NCBI GenBank assembly: GCA_903883645.1
Contig: CAISBR010000073.1
Location: 1-51,043, forward strand
Reading direction: 5' to 3'
DNA: 51,043 bases
Origin: an uncultured Myxococcales bacterium
GTDB taxonomy: Bacteria > Myxococcota_A > UBA9042
How positions within the stretch are numbered: the first letter of the stretch is position 1; each line of letters starts with the position of its first letter. The notes below the pieces were generated by a model that saw nothing but the letters and a program-made list of their open reading frames with translations, was not told the DNA's origin and searched no databases. Shown one piece after another: positions 16,346 to 27,930 of this stretch. Position numbers and translations under genes: made by a program.

Positions 16346-18265
16346 CTGCCTACACATGCCAAATATATACATAGAGTTACTCTAGACTTTTTCCGCCATT
16401 GGCACCGCTGGCTGCTGGTGACCTCTGCGGCGGCACTTGTCGCCTGTGGCAGTGCCGGCAGCTCGTACGGTGTGGGTCGGCCGGCCGCGATTGTCGCGCA
16501 AAACAGCACGGCGACGCCGGCCCTGCAGCGCGTGTACCGCTGTCGCCTCTATGTCGACCACGACTATCGCCAGCAAAATCAGGATTTTGAGACCCGTTTG
16601 CGGGCCCTTGTCGACCGCGCCAACCAGGTTCTGCGCCCCGACTTGGGGGTAGCTCTTGAGGTCGACAGCATCCGCGCCTGGGATCACAGTGGCGGCGACG
16701 GCGAAAGCCTGCTGCGCCCCTTGGCACAGCTTCGCGACCTCGACGCGAGCAGCGAAGTCGACTGGGTGGTGGGCATGGTCGGCGGTCAAGATTACTCGCC
16801 TGAATACGAGGATATGCTGGCCGCCCCTGCGGCGTCGCGCTACTTGGTCGTGCGAGGTGCAGACAGTGGCCATCGCCGGCCCAACCCCAGCGGCACAAAC
16901 GGCGCGGGCAATGGCCGCAGCGAGAGCCAAAGTGACGGCGGGCGCGGCGCCAATGGTCAACGCGGCGGCCGCGGTTCTGGTCGCGGCGGCGGCGCGCGGG
17001 GCATGAGCCCGGTCGAGACCGCCAAACTGAGCGAAGACCGGCGCATGCACAAAGAACTCGCACTGTTCTTGCACGCATGGGCCCACAGCTTGCTAGTGCC
17101 GCACACAGTCGACAGCAGCTCCGTCATGGCCAGCCGCTACGATGTGCGCGCCAGCAGCCTGGGCAGCGATGCCTTGATTTTGCTGCCAATTGGCTTACGG
17201 CATCGCGATCAGCAGGTTCCAGCTGAGCTACAGGCCTGGGCTCGCGAAATCGAGGCCACTCTGCCGACCTTGGGGCTGCCCGCCCAAGACCCCGCCACAG
17301 CGCAGTTTCGCAGCTGGTTGGACCAGGCCAAGCGGGGCGAGGTGCCCGTGCCCCCGGTCGAGCACCAGGCCAGCGCGGCGACGATACCTACGCTAACTGC
17401 TTCTGAGCAAGACGAATTGCAGGCTGTGACCCAACGCGTCGATGCCGGCAAGCTCGATGCGGCCTGGGCACAACTGCAGCCGCTGCTCTCGCACCAACCA
17501 CGGCAACCGCTGGTGCAAGAACTGGCCTGTCGTATCGAGTCGGGCCGCAACCCGCTAGATGGGGCCGCGCGCGCGCGTTGCCAGCAAGCGTGCTACATGG
17601 CGAGCCGTGCTACCCCCTGTGCTTTGGCGGCGCTAACTATCGATGTGCGCAAAGAAGCGCCGGCAGCGCGCAGTTTGCTCGACCGCGCTTGGCAACACCT
17701 ACAGGCTGCCGCGATGGTCGACGCCGGCGATTGCCAAAACCTGGCCACGGCGCTGGCACAGATGGGGCGTCTGGCCGAAGGAGAGCGCGCCGCGCAGTTC
17801 TTGGGGCCGACCCTGGCAGCAATGCAGTTGCGCGGTCAGATCATGGTGTTGCGACGCTGGCGGGGGTTGCCCGCTGGCACGCTCAGCGACGACGACGAGC
17901 CTCAGTACGTCGCCCTGCAGCAGCGGGCCCACGACGAAGTGGAGCATGGCCACGGCGCGGCGGCGTTGGCTGAGCTGCAGCGCCAGTGGCCGCGACTGCC
18001 CGGCACCTTGGCCACCCGGGCGGCCGGAGCGCGCATGGCACACAACCCTAAAGAAGCCTATGATCTTACACAACAATCACTGGCAGCATGGCCCGAGGCG
18101 ATCGGCGGCCACTTGGCGCTGGGGCTGCTTCGCCTCGACGCCCACGACGGGCCGGGGGCGCTGCCGCATTTGCAACGGGCTTTCGAGTTGGACCCCGCGA
18201 ATCAAAGCCTGAAAAGCTTGCTGGCGCGGGCTCAGCCTGCTGATGCTGCGACGCCTGGGCGCTGA
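16346..18265 (+). CDS. Lipoprotein with a degenerate zincin-like site and C-terminal TPRs
   Basis: The reading frame is open from 16280, but promoter and AAGGAG positions favour a CTG start at 16346 (639 residues). A signal segment ends in a lipobox (AALVAC). Residues about 70-170 resemble the front of a metzincin-type peptidase (YRCRLYVDHDYR, VGMVGGQDYSPEYED). A Gly/Arg/Ser-rich insert of about 45 residues follows. Then comes H243-AWA-H247-SLLVP-H253 and, 8-10 residues later, SSVMASRYD. The spacing fits HExxHxxGxxH plus a Met-turn, but Glu is Ala and Gly is Leu, so catalysis is unlikely. The C-terminal half is helical and ends in TPR-like repeats (GHLALGLLRLDAHDGPGALP). It is probably a non-catalytic binding lipoprotein. 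Confidence 0.7.
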   Translation: MPTHAKYIHRVTLDFFRHWHRWLLVTSAAALVACGSAGSSYGVGRPAAIVAQNSTATPALQRVYRCRLYVDHDYRQQNQDFETRLRALVDRANQVLRPDLGVALEVDSIRAWDHSGGDGESLLRPLAQLRDLDASSEVDWVVGMVGGQDYSPEYEDMLAAPAASRYLVVRGADSGHRRPNPSGTNGAGNGRSESQSDGGRGANGQRGGRGSGRGGGARGMSPVETAKLSEDRRMHKELALFLHAWAHSLLVPHTVDSSSVMASRYDVRASSLGSDALILLPIGLRHRDQQVPAELQAWAREIEATLPTLGLPAQDPATAQFRSWLDQAKRGEVPVPPVEHQASAATIPTLTASEQDELQAVTQRVDAGKLDAAWAQLQPLLSHQPRQPLVQELACRIESGRNPLDGAARARCQQACYMASRATPCALAALTIDVRKEAPAARSLLDRAWQHLQAAAMVDAGDCQNLATALAQMGRLAEGERAAQFLGPTLAAMQLRGQIMVLRRWRGLPAGTLSDDDEPQYVALQQRAHDEVEHGHGAAALAELQRQWPRLPGTLATRAAGARMAHNPKEAYDLTQQSLAAWPEAIGGHLALGLLRLDAHDGPGALPHLQRAFELDPANQSLKSLLARAQPADAATPGR

Positions 18266-18301
18266 GTGCCTGCTCGGCGAACGAGGCGTATAGCGAAGCT
18301 G

Positions 18302-18907
18302 TTACCTATCCTTCTTCTTGGAGCCTAGCCGCTCAAGCCGAGCCGCAGGGGCATGGGGCGCGGCGTGCGCGTGTTGCACGGCCTCGACCGCAGCCATGCC
18401 AGCCCCGCCCAGCGCATTGAGTGCGGCGCCGCCACCTTCGACCGCGCCCTGCAGCAAGTGGCCGTGCGACAGGCTAGACATGGCGTCTTGGCCAAACGTC
18501 TGGGCCTCGCGAAAGTGCGCGGTACTCTGGCTAATTTTACCCTGATGAACCTCGCGCACATTGGCCATGACACTCGCGAACGACGCCGCGGAGATGCCAA
18601 TACCGTCTTTTTGCAGTTGCGCGTTGACCACGCGGACAAGGGTGGCATAAAAGCTAGGATCTTTGCGTGTTTCGCGGTCGATTTCGCTGCGCATCGCCAC
18701 GGTCAAGTTCGCATCGGCCAAGTGCGGGTCTTGGGCCACAGGCGTGGCGGACTTGAGCGCCGCACCAGGCTTAGCCGCCGCCGCTCCTTGAGCATATGTC
18801 GCCCCTGGCTTGGCGTGGCCGGCCGCGCTGGGCGAACGTGCTGCCGGTTGGGCAGCGTGAATCGGCGCTTTGTGAGCGGGTTTGGCCGCCGGGCGGTGGT
18901 CCATCAT
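18302..18907 (-). CDS. Ala-rich protein of unknown function
   Basis: The start at 18907 (ATGATG) has GAGGA about 9 bases upstream, giving 201 residues. The first 75 residues are Ala/Pro/Lys/His-rich and probably disordered. Residues about 80-180 are predicted helical (ANLTVAMRSEIDRETRKDP, VRVVNAQLQKDGIGIS), followed by a Gly/Ala-rich hydrophobic stretch (GAVEGGGAALNALGGAGMAA) and a basic tail (LGSKKKDR). There is no signal peptide. The Gly/Ala helix could insert in membranes, as in toxins or secreted effectors, but nothing stronger supports that. It stands alone, convergent with the 16346 gene and divergent from the kinase at 19288. Confidence 0.55.
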   Translation of the reverse strand: MMDHRPAAKPAHKAPIHAAQPAARSPSAAGHAKPGATYAQGAAAAKPGAALKSATPVAQDPHLADANLTVAMRSEIDRETRKDPSFYATLVRVVNAQLQKDGIGISAASFASVMANVREVHQGKISQSTAHFREAQTFGQDAMSSLSHGHLLQGAVEGGGAALNALGGAGMAAVEAVQHAHAAPHAPAARLERLGSKKKDR

Positions 18908-18996
18908 AACAAGTCCTCGTCGCAAATCGTGAAGTGACCGCTGTACTTCGCATCGCTCTGCGGGCGGCCTGCCCTGCCCATCCGGCCTGGCACACG

Positions 18997-19036
18997 CCCC
19001 TTGGCGAGACCAAGCACACCCCTTGGCGAGACTAAG
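18997..19036. repeat. Tandem 22-bp repeat, each unit a small hairpin
   Basis: CCCCTTGGCGAGACCAAG at 18997 recurs at 19019 with one change (C to T). Each unit contains CTTGG-5 nt-CCAAG (CTAAG in the second), so it can fold. Confidence 0.6.
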
Positions 19037-19114
19037 AGTGTTGCGCCGCGAAGTCCAGGGGGCGACGGCCAAGCCCTGATCGCTAGTGGCAACGCACCGC
19101 CCGTAGCCCACTTT

Positions 19115-19148
19115 GCGCCGATTAAGTAAGAAATTTTGTAAGCGGCGC
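19115..19148. other. Inverted repeat around an AT-rich core
   Basis: GCGCCG (19115-19120) and CGGCGC (19143-19148) flank 22 AT-rich bases, unusual in this GC-rich DNA. It is a possible operator or transcript hairpin in the divergent region. Confidence 0.35.
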
Positions 19149-19287
19149 CGTCGGTCTGCGGGCATTTGTGTTGACAGGCCGGCAACTGCCTGAAAGCATC
19201 CCGGCCTCCGGGCCGTACCTGCCCACGAAGCACTACCTAGAACGCTCTCCGCTGGCCGTTATGCAGCGCCCAGAAAAGGTCGTGGCT

Positions 19288-23307
<4,020 letters not shown>

Positions 23308-23367
23308 CAGCATCGGCAGCCGCTCCGACCATCCGCCGCGGCGCCGCTTTGGCGCGTGCAGGCCGCC

Positions 23368-24237
23368 ATGCAACCGCTTCTCGCCAATCTTGTCGACTTA
23401 CTGCGCCTTGAGCGCCTAGACCGCGACCTGTTCCGCGGCACTAGCCAAGACCTGGGTTGGGGTGCGATTTTTGGCGGACAGGTGCTGGGTCAGGCCCTGT
23501 CGGCCGCGGCGCAGACAGTGCCCGCCGACCGGCCCGCGCATTCGCTTCACGCCTATTTCTTGCGGGCGGGCGACCTACAGCGGCCGATTGTGTACCAGGT
23601 CGAGCGCATTCGCGACGGCGCCAGTTTTGCGACGCGGCGGGTGGTGGCAGTGCAAGAGGGGTCGGCGATCTTTACGCTGGCAGCAAGTTTTCAAGTCAGC
23701 GAGCCGGGTTTCGACCACGCCGACGCGATGCCCGAGGTGCCGGGGCCCGAGGGGCTGCCGAGCGAGCGCGACCTGGCGCTGGCGCTGGGCGAGCGGCTGC
23801 CGGCGGCGCTGCGGGCGATGGCTACGGCGGAGCGGCCGATTGAGCTGCGGCCGGTGGTGCCGCGCGACCCGCTGGCGCCCGAGAAGGTTGCGCCGGTCCG
23901 CCATATCTGGGTGCGCGCCATCGACCGGCTGCCCGACGACGACGCCCTGCACCGCTATCTGCTGGCCTATGCGTCGGATTTTTCGCTGCTGGGCACGAGC
24001 CTAGACCCGCATGGCCTGTCGTGGCTGACCCGCGGGCTGCAGATTGCCAGCTTGGACCATGCGATGTGGTTCCACCGGCCGCTGCGGCTCGACGAGTGGC
24101 TGCTGTATGCCATCGATAGCCCGTCGGCGAGCGGTGCGCGGGGGCTGGTGCGCGGGCAGTTCTTCGACCAGCAGGGCCGGCTGGTGGCGAGCGTGATGCA
24201 AGAGGGGCTGATTCGCCTGCGGGGGAACTTGGGCTAA
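23368..24237 (+). CDS. tesB: Acyl-CoA thioesterase II
   Basis: ATG 23368 gives 289 residues (Escherichia coli TesB has 286) and matches the family's MxxLLxNLLxLLxLE start. It hydrolyses medium- and long-chain acyl-CoA to free fatty acid and CoA in the cytosol. Both hotdog halves are present: FGGQVLGQAL and HSLHAYFLRAGD in the first, YASDFSLLG, DHAMWFHRP and ARGLVRGQFF in the second. The catalytic positions known from the E. coli enzyme fall at identical residue numbers: D204, S228 (Thr in E. coli) and Q278. The Thr-to-Ser change keeps a hydroxyl. It follows the kinase gene by 60 bp on the same strand, so read-through is possible. Confidence 0.95.
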   Translation: MQPLLANLVDLLRLERLDRDLFRGTSQDLGWGAIFGGQVLGQALSAAAQTVPADRPAHSLHAYFLRAGDLQRPIVYQVERIRDGASFATRRVVAVQEGSAIFTLAASFQVSEPGFDHADAMPEVPGPEGLPSERDLALALGERLPAALRAMATAERPIELRPVVPRDPLAPEKVAPVRHIWVRAIDRLPDDDALHRYLLAYASDFSLLGTSLDPHGLSWLTRGLQIASLDHAMWFHRPLRLDEWLLYAIDSPSASGARGLVRGQFFDQQGRLVASVMQEGLIRLRGNLG

Positions 24238-24314
24238 CAGGCGAGGATTCGCAGCGAAAGCTCGGTTCTTGCGCTCCGGCGGCGGTTTGTCGCGTTTTGC
24301 CTTCGCTTTGTGAT

Positions 24315-24356
24315 TTTTGCCCCCGCCATAGCTCCCCAAACCAGCGCGTTGCGGCG
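24315..24356. repeat. 42-bp intergenic repeat, copy 1
   Basis: It matches 25115-25156 with one mismatch (C/A at 24346). The core includes CCCCCGCCATAGCTCCCC. It lies between tesB and the promoter of the lipoprotein at 24441. Confidence 0.8.
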
Positions 24357-24372
24357 CCACAAAATTCGCGCA

Positions 24373-24401
24373 TTGACGCCCCGCCGACCCAAGCGTAAGG
24401 T
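24373..24401 (+). promoter_or_regulatory. Promoter candidate, TTGACG-N17-TAAGGT
   Basis: The boxes are at 24373-24378 and 24396-24401. The -10 box lies 40 bp before the lipoprotein start at 24441, and GAGGGG precedes that ATG. Confidence 0.55.
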
Positions 24402-24440
24402 CGGTCCCAGCCGCCAGAAAGCCTGGCGCGACGAGGGGCC

Positions 24441-25040
24441 ATGCCGCCAGTACCGCACTACCGGCTCGCCCTCGCCATCCTCGCCGTCCTCGCCATCGCC
24501 ACGGGCGCGTGCACCAACCTGCCGCCCCCGACCACTCCGACCGAAACCAGCGACTGGCAGCTGCCGACCCCGAGCACCAATCCCAACTGGCAGCCCGGCC
24601 AGACTTGTGCGACGACGGACAAGCTAATCGTCGAGCTCGGTCAAGGCCCCGGCACGTACGAGCCGCTGGCGCCGGGGCAGCTGCCGGCCATCTACATGGG
24701 CGGTGGGGCGCAAGGCGGCTTGTCGCAGCACTTTTGGGGCGCGGTGCGGGTGGTCAATCCAGACCCGGCGCATCACAACTTTCTTCTGCATTTCGGAGCG
24801 TGTACCCCGGCATACAACCCGTCGTCCGTCGACCAACATTTCGACGCCAAGGGCTGGGGCGACACGGTGTGCCCGGAGTTGACGGTGGTACCGGCGCTGC
24901 TGCCAAACGCGGCGTCGGCATCGGATGGCTCGGTGAGTGGTGCGGGGTTTCAGGTGCGCTTGCCCAGTCCGTACCTGGTGCGCGTGCAGCTGCAGGTGCA
25001 AGACGAGTGCGGGCGCGTGGGGTCTGACGAGCGGCCGTAG
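24441..25040 (+). CDS. Small lipoprotein of unknown function
   Basis: The start at 24441 has GAGGGG a few bases upstream. It gives 199 residues, with a lipobox Cys at 24 (AIATGAC) and a Pro/Thr-rich spacer. The body (about 55-199) is likely a beta-rich domain with four cysteines (TCATTD, FGACTP, TVCPEL, DECGRV). No family is recognised. The gene sits alone between two copies of a 42-bp intergenic repeat and has its own promoter. Confidence 0.7.
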   Translation: MPPVPHYRLALAILAVLAIATGACTNLPPPTTPTETSDWQLPTPSTNPNWQPGQTCATTDKLIVELGQGPGTYEPLAPGQLPAIYMGGGAQGGLSQHFWGAVRVVNPDPAHHNFLLHFGACTPAYNPSSVDQHFDAKGWGDTVCPELTVVPALLPNAASASDGSVSGAGFQVRLPSPYLVRVQLQVQDECGRVGSDERP

Positions 25041-25114
25041 TTCTTGCGGCGTATGCGGGTAGCTGGGCATTCGATCTTGTACAAGTTTGTCGATGCCGGC
25101 AGGCTTGGGCTGGG

Positions 25115-25156
25115 TTTTGCCCCCGCCATAGCTCCCCAAACCAGCGAGTTGCGGCG
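25115..25156. repeat. 42-bp intergenic repeat, copy 2
   Basis: This second copy lies exactly 800 bp from the first. It precedes the next lipoprotein transcription unit, whose promoter candidate is at 25217. Confidence 0.8.
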
Positions 25157-25216
25157 CGGGGACCCTGCGGGGCTGAGGGTACCGGCGGGCCAAGGTTCGA
25201 GCGCATCCGCTGCAAG

Positions 25217-25245
25217 TTGCAGGCCGCGGTAATCCGACCTACCAT
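25217..25245 (+). promoter_or_regulatory. Promoter candidate, TTGCAG-N17-TACCAT
   Basis: The boxes are at 25217-25222 and 25240-25245, 61 bp before the lipoprotein start at 25307. Confidence 0.5.
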
Positions 25246-25306
25246 CATCGACCCCAAACGCCAGCGGCTCGACCTTATGCGCGACCCGGGTTTGGCAGGA
25301 GGCCTT

Positions 25307-25969
25307 ATGATGAAAGCAGCACTTCTCGTCCTCGCGGCCATCGGGTGCTTTGGCTGCGCCCAAGGCTCGACCGGTGGCGGTGGCTTCTACTACTACAATG
25401 GCAACGACTCCGGCGCGGGCACCGCGGATACGAGCCAAACCGGCAGCACCGTGAACCTCACTTTTGGCCAACTTGCCGGCAGTTGGGACATCTTGTTTTC
25501 GAACTGGAGCGCCACGAGCGGCGGCGCCACCATCAGCGGCAACAAGGCCGACGTCGCGGTGGTCGTGAGCGACGAGGGCCAGTACTACTACGACACCTGC
25601 CAAATCACCCAGCACCGCTGGCTCATCCACCTCGAACTGGTGAGCGAATCCGTCGCCCTGTGCTCGCTGACCGACCTGCGCAAGACCACGGGCAGCTGCC
25701 CAGCCTCGCTCGATGGCTCGACCACCATCAACTTCACCTTCCAGCGCGACTCGGCGGGCACCTCTCAGTTCGGCAACGCAGCGGGATCGTGGCATTTGCA
25801 ATGGCCCGTTACCCAAGATGGCAACACGGTCGCCTGCAGCTTTGCCCTAGCCGACGGCGCCAGCCAAGGCTGCGGCAACGCCGAGTTCCAGTTCAGCAGC
25901 ACACTTGTTGGCAGTATCCTGAACGGCAAGCTCGACTCGAACGGCTCATTCTCCGCCAAGCGCAAGTGA
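25307..25969 (+). CDS. Lipoprotein with a predicted beta-barrel/lipocalin-like body
   Basis: ATG 25307 has GGAGG at about 25297. The product has 220 residues with a lipobox CFGC (Cys about 16) and a Gly-rich spacer with a tyrosine cluster (GGGFYYYNGND). The body starts LTFGQLAGSWDILFSNW and alternates strand-like segments with Asn/Ser/Gly turns. That arrangement (a G-x-W near the first strand) is reminiscent of lipocalin-like or small-ligand barrel lipoproteins, but I cannot assign a family. Its stop overlaps the start of the next gene (GTGA), so they form an operon. Confidence 0.7.
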   Translation: MMKAALLVLAAIGCFGCAQGSTGGGGFYYYNGNDSGAGTADTSQTGSTVNLTFGQLAGSWDILFSNWSATSGGATISGNKADVAVVVSDEGQYYYDTCQITQHRWLIHLELVSESVALCSLTDLRKTTGSCPASLDGSTTINFTFQRDSAGTSQFGNAAGSWHLQWPVTQDGNTVACSFALADGASQGCGNAEFQFSSTLVGSILNGKLDSNGSFSAKRK

Positions 25970-26748
25970 AGCGGGCCGTCGCCCTGGCGCTCGCGCTAGC
26001 GGCGTGCCAGCAACCACGCACCACGGCGCGCTGGCACTTGGCAAACACGCCTTGTGGCGCGCAACCCAGCCGGCAAGCGGGCAGCTTGTTCTTGGCGGGC
26101 TTAACCGCAGCCGAGCAAGCACAACTTCGCGAGCTTTTAGACGAACTGGCCGGTCGGCTCGACGCCCAGGTTTTTGACGGCGACCTCGACGAGAGCGCCC
26201 CCACCCAGGCGCTTACCCAGTGGCTGCGGCCGCGCGAAGCGGCGTGGTCGGCGGCCATCCAGCTGGCGGCCGGTCGCTGGGGCCCGCTCGATGGCAGTTT
26301 TTGCGCCCATGTCGAGGTATCGGCCGAAACTGGCCTGGCCCCAGTGTGGCCGCTGGCCGGCGAGGCAGTGGCAGAGCCTCGCTTGCAGTTTGTAGCCGGC
26401 GTATTGGCCAGTAGTGTCGCCTTCGACCCGCCGCATGGCGACCCCGAGCTCGCCGCGTGCCGGGCCCACGCTCTTGCGGCGGACAGCCCGCTGGCGCTGC
26501 TGGTGCAGGTCGGGGCCCAGACGGCCACTCTAGCACCGGCAGTCGAGCGAATCTTGCGGCGAATGCCCAAGAAAGCACTGCCGGGGTTGGCCGACGCCTT
26601 CTTGTGGCGGCTGCGCGAGGCCAGTGGGCCGGTGGCCGTTGCGGGTGTGGCCGCGAGGCAATGGCTGGCGGTGCCGCGGGCGGGGGCGACCTTGGCCGAG
26701 GTCGAGAAGACGCTGCGGGGCTGCGGACTGCCCGGGGCGAAGCCTTGA
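25966..26748 (+). CDS. Lipoprotein of unknown function, translationally coupled
   Basis: A GTG at 25966 overlaps the previous stop by 4 bp. It gives 260 residues beginning with a short, clean lipoprotein signal (MKRAVALALALAAC). This start is much more convincing than the longer open frame that extends back through the upstream gene. The body is Ala-rich and helical (LTAAEQAQLRELLDELAGRL) with scattered strands (GPLDGSFCAHVEV). The end, VEKTLRGCGLPGAKP, carries a Cys. No family is recognised. Coupling suggests it acts with the upstream barrel-like lipoprotein. Confidence 0.65.
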   Translation: MKRAVALALALAACQQPRTTARWHLANTPCGAQPSRQAGSLFLAGLTAAEQAQLRELLDELAGRLDAQVFDGDLDESAPTQALTQWLRPREAAWSAAIQLAAGRWGPLDGSFCAHVEVSAETGLAPVWPLAGEAVAEPRLQFVAGVLASSVAFDPPHGDPELAACRAHALAADSPLALLVQVGAQTATLAPAVERILRRMPKKALPGLADAFLWRLREASGPVAVAGVAARQWLAVPRAGATLAEVEKTLRGCGLPGAKP

Positions 26749-26866
26749 CGGGTCCGTCGTCGGTTATGAACAGGCGCAGTCGCTGATACGAACAGCACAG
26801 CCACAACCGCCCCGGCAATTGCTACCCTACCCGCGGCGCACGCACGCGCCCGCCCGGAGCCACACC

Positions 26867-27673
26867 TTGCCGCCGCGCCCCACCATTCGCCCGCCGGGGC
26901 GCCACTTCGACCTGCCGCCCCTTGTGGCGAACGGCTTGGCCACGCGACGGGTGCGCGTCTTCGTTCCAGGGGGCCAGCCCCGGCAGCCGCGGCCGCTGCT
27001 GGTGATGTTCGACGGCCAAAACGCCTTTGACGACGCCGGTTCACACGCCGGCGGCTGGCGCGCCCACGTGGTCGCACAGCGCATGCCGCAGCAGCCCGAC
27101 CGCGCTCCGGTCATCGTCGCCATCGACCACGGCGGTCAGGCGCGTATCGACGAGCTGGCGCCCTGGCGCGACAAGGGCCGCGGCGGGCAGTTCGCCCCCT
27201 TGCTACAGGCGCTGGTGGCGATGCTTACCCCGCAACTGCGCGCTCAGCTGCAGGTTTCTCCCCTTGCCACGCGCACCATTATCGCCGGTTCGTCGCTGGG
27301 TGGCCTGGCGGCGCTGTACGCCCACGTGCTGCATCCGGGCGTTTTTGGCCGCTGCCTAGCGATGTCGCCGTCGCTGTGGTTTGCCCACGGGCAGTTCTTC
27401 AACTGGCTCAACGAGACGGCCCAACTCCATGACCCTTCGCGAATTTATATGGATGCCGGGCTGCACGAGTCGGCGCACATGGTGCACAACGTTCGCCACT
27501 TGGCCGCCGCGCTGACCCACCGGGGCTACCACCCGGCCACGCTGCGCCTGCTGGTCGACCCGCGCGGCCACCATCGCGAGACGTCGTGGCGGCGGCGGCT
27601 GCCGGGGGCGCTGCGGTTCTTGCTGCAGGCGGAGAGGATGTCGCGGGCGGGGCAGGGGCCTCGCGCAACCTAA
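26867..27673 (+). CDS. Putative esterase, alpha/beta-hydrolase (esterase D/IroE-like)
   Basis: No ATG fits. TTG at 26867 has GGAG six to ten bases upstream and gives 268 residues; upstream sequence in the frame belongs to the previous gene. The core has LLVMFDGQNAFDD (oxyanion side), the nucleophile S143 in GSSLGG, a MSPSLWFA strand and D-P-R-G-H-H near the end. A [W/R]-rich tail (RRRLPGALRFLL) follows, as in the PF00756 esterase family, whose members end with a GxHxxxxWxxxL block. There is no signal peptide, so it is probably cytosolic. The substrate cannot be told; family members act on acyl esters, formylglutathione or siderophore esters. Confidence 0.75.
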   Translation: MPPRPTIRPPGRHFDLPPLVANGLATRRVRVFVPGGQPRQPRPLLVMFDGQNAFDDAGSHAGGWRAHVVAQRMPQQPDRAPVIVAIDHGGQARIDELAPWRDKGRGGQFAPLLQALVAMLTPQLRAQLQVSPLATRTIIAGSSLGGLAALYAHVLHPGVFGRCLAMSPSLWFAHGQFFNWLNETAQLHDPSRIYMDAGLHESAHMVHNVRHLAAALTHRGYHPATLRLLVDPRGHHRETSWRRRLPGALRFLLQAERMSRAGQGPRAT

Positions 27674-27930
27674 GCATTCGATATAGCTATATTTTAGTGG
27701 CTTAGTGGTGTCAGTGGGGTCCTGCCCGGCGGGGTGCGCTGGGCGTCCCGGCAGCCACCGCGCTCCATCGCCGCCAACCAGCGCATCGGCCTTCAGTGGC
27801 TCCGGCGCGGAGTTGGCACGCCCGAGCCCGATGCGGCTGCAAGCGCACCTTCGCGTACTCTAAGATTCTAAAACGTATTTCGGCGAGGCCGCCCATGGCT
27901 CTGCTTGGACCCGCCTGCCAGCGGCCACGC
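27674..27930. other. Gap with an AT-rich perfect palindrome
   Basis: No gene is seen between the esterase and the convergent lipoprotein. ATATAGCTATAT at 27681-27692 is a perfect 12-bp palindrome followed by TTTTA, placed 8 bp after the esterase stop. It could assist transcription termination, but the stem is A/T only. Confidence 0.35.

Larger units (their letters stand above)
18908..19287. other. Divergent intergenic region before the hybrid kinase
   Basis: These 380 bases hold no gene. They contain the 22-bp tandem repeat at 18997-19036, the AT-rich inverted repeat at 19115-19148, and a perfect TTGACA at 19171 with AAGCAT 17 bp downstream as a weak kinase promoter candidate. Confidence 0.45.

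Noticed and set aside
25345..25965. Extension of the second coupled lipoprotein upstream into the first
   Set aside because: It runs out of frame through a real gene; a clean lipoprotein signal starts at GTG 25966.
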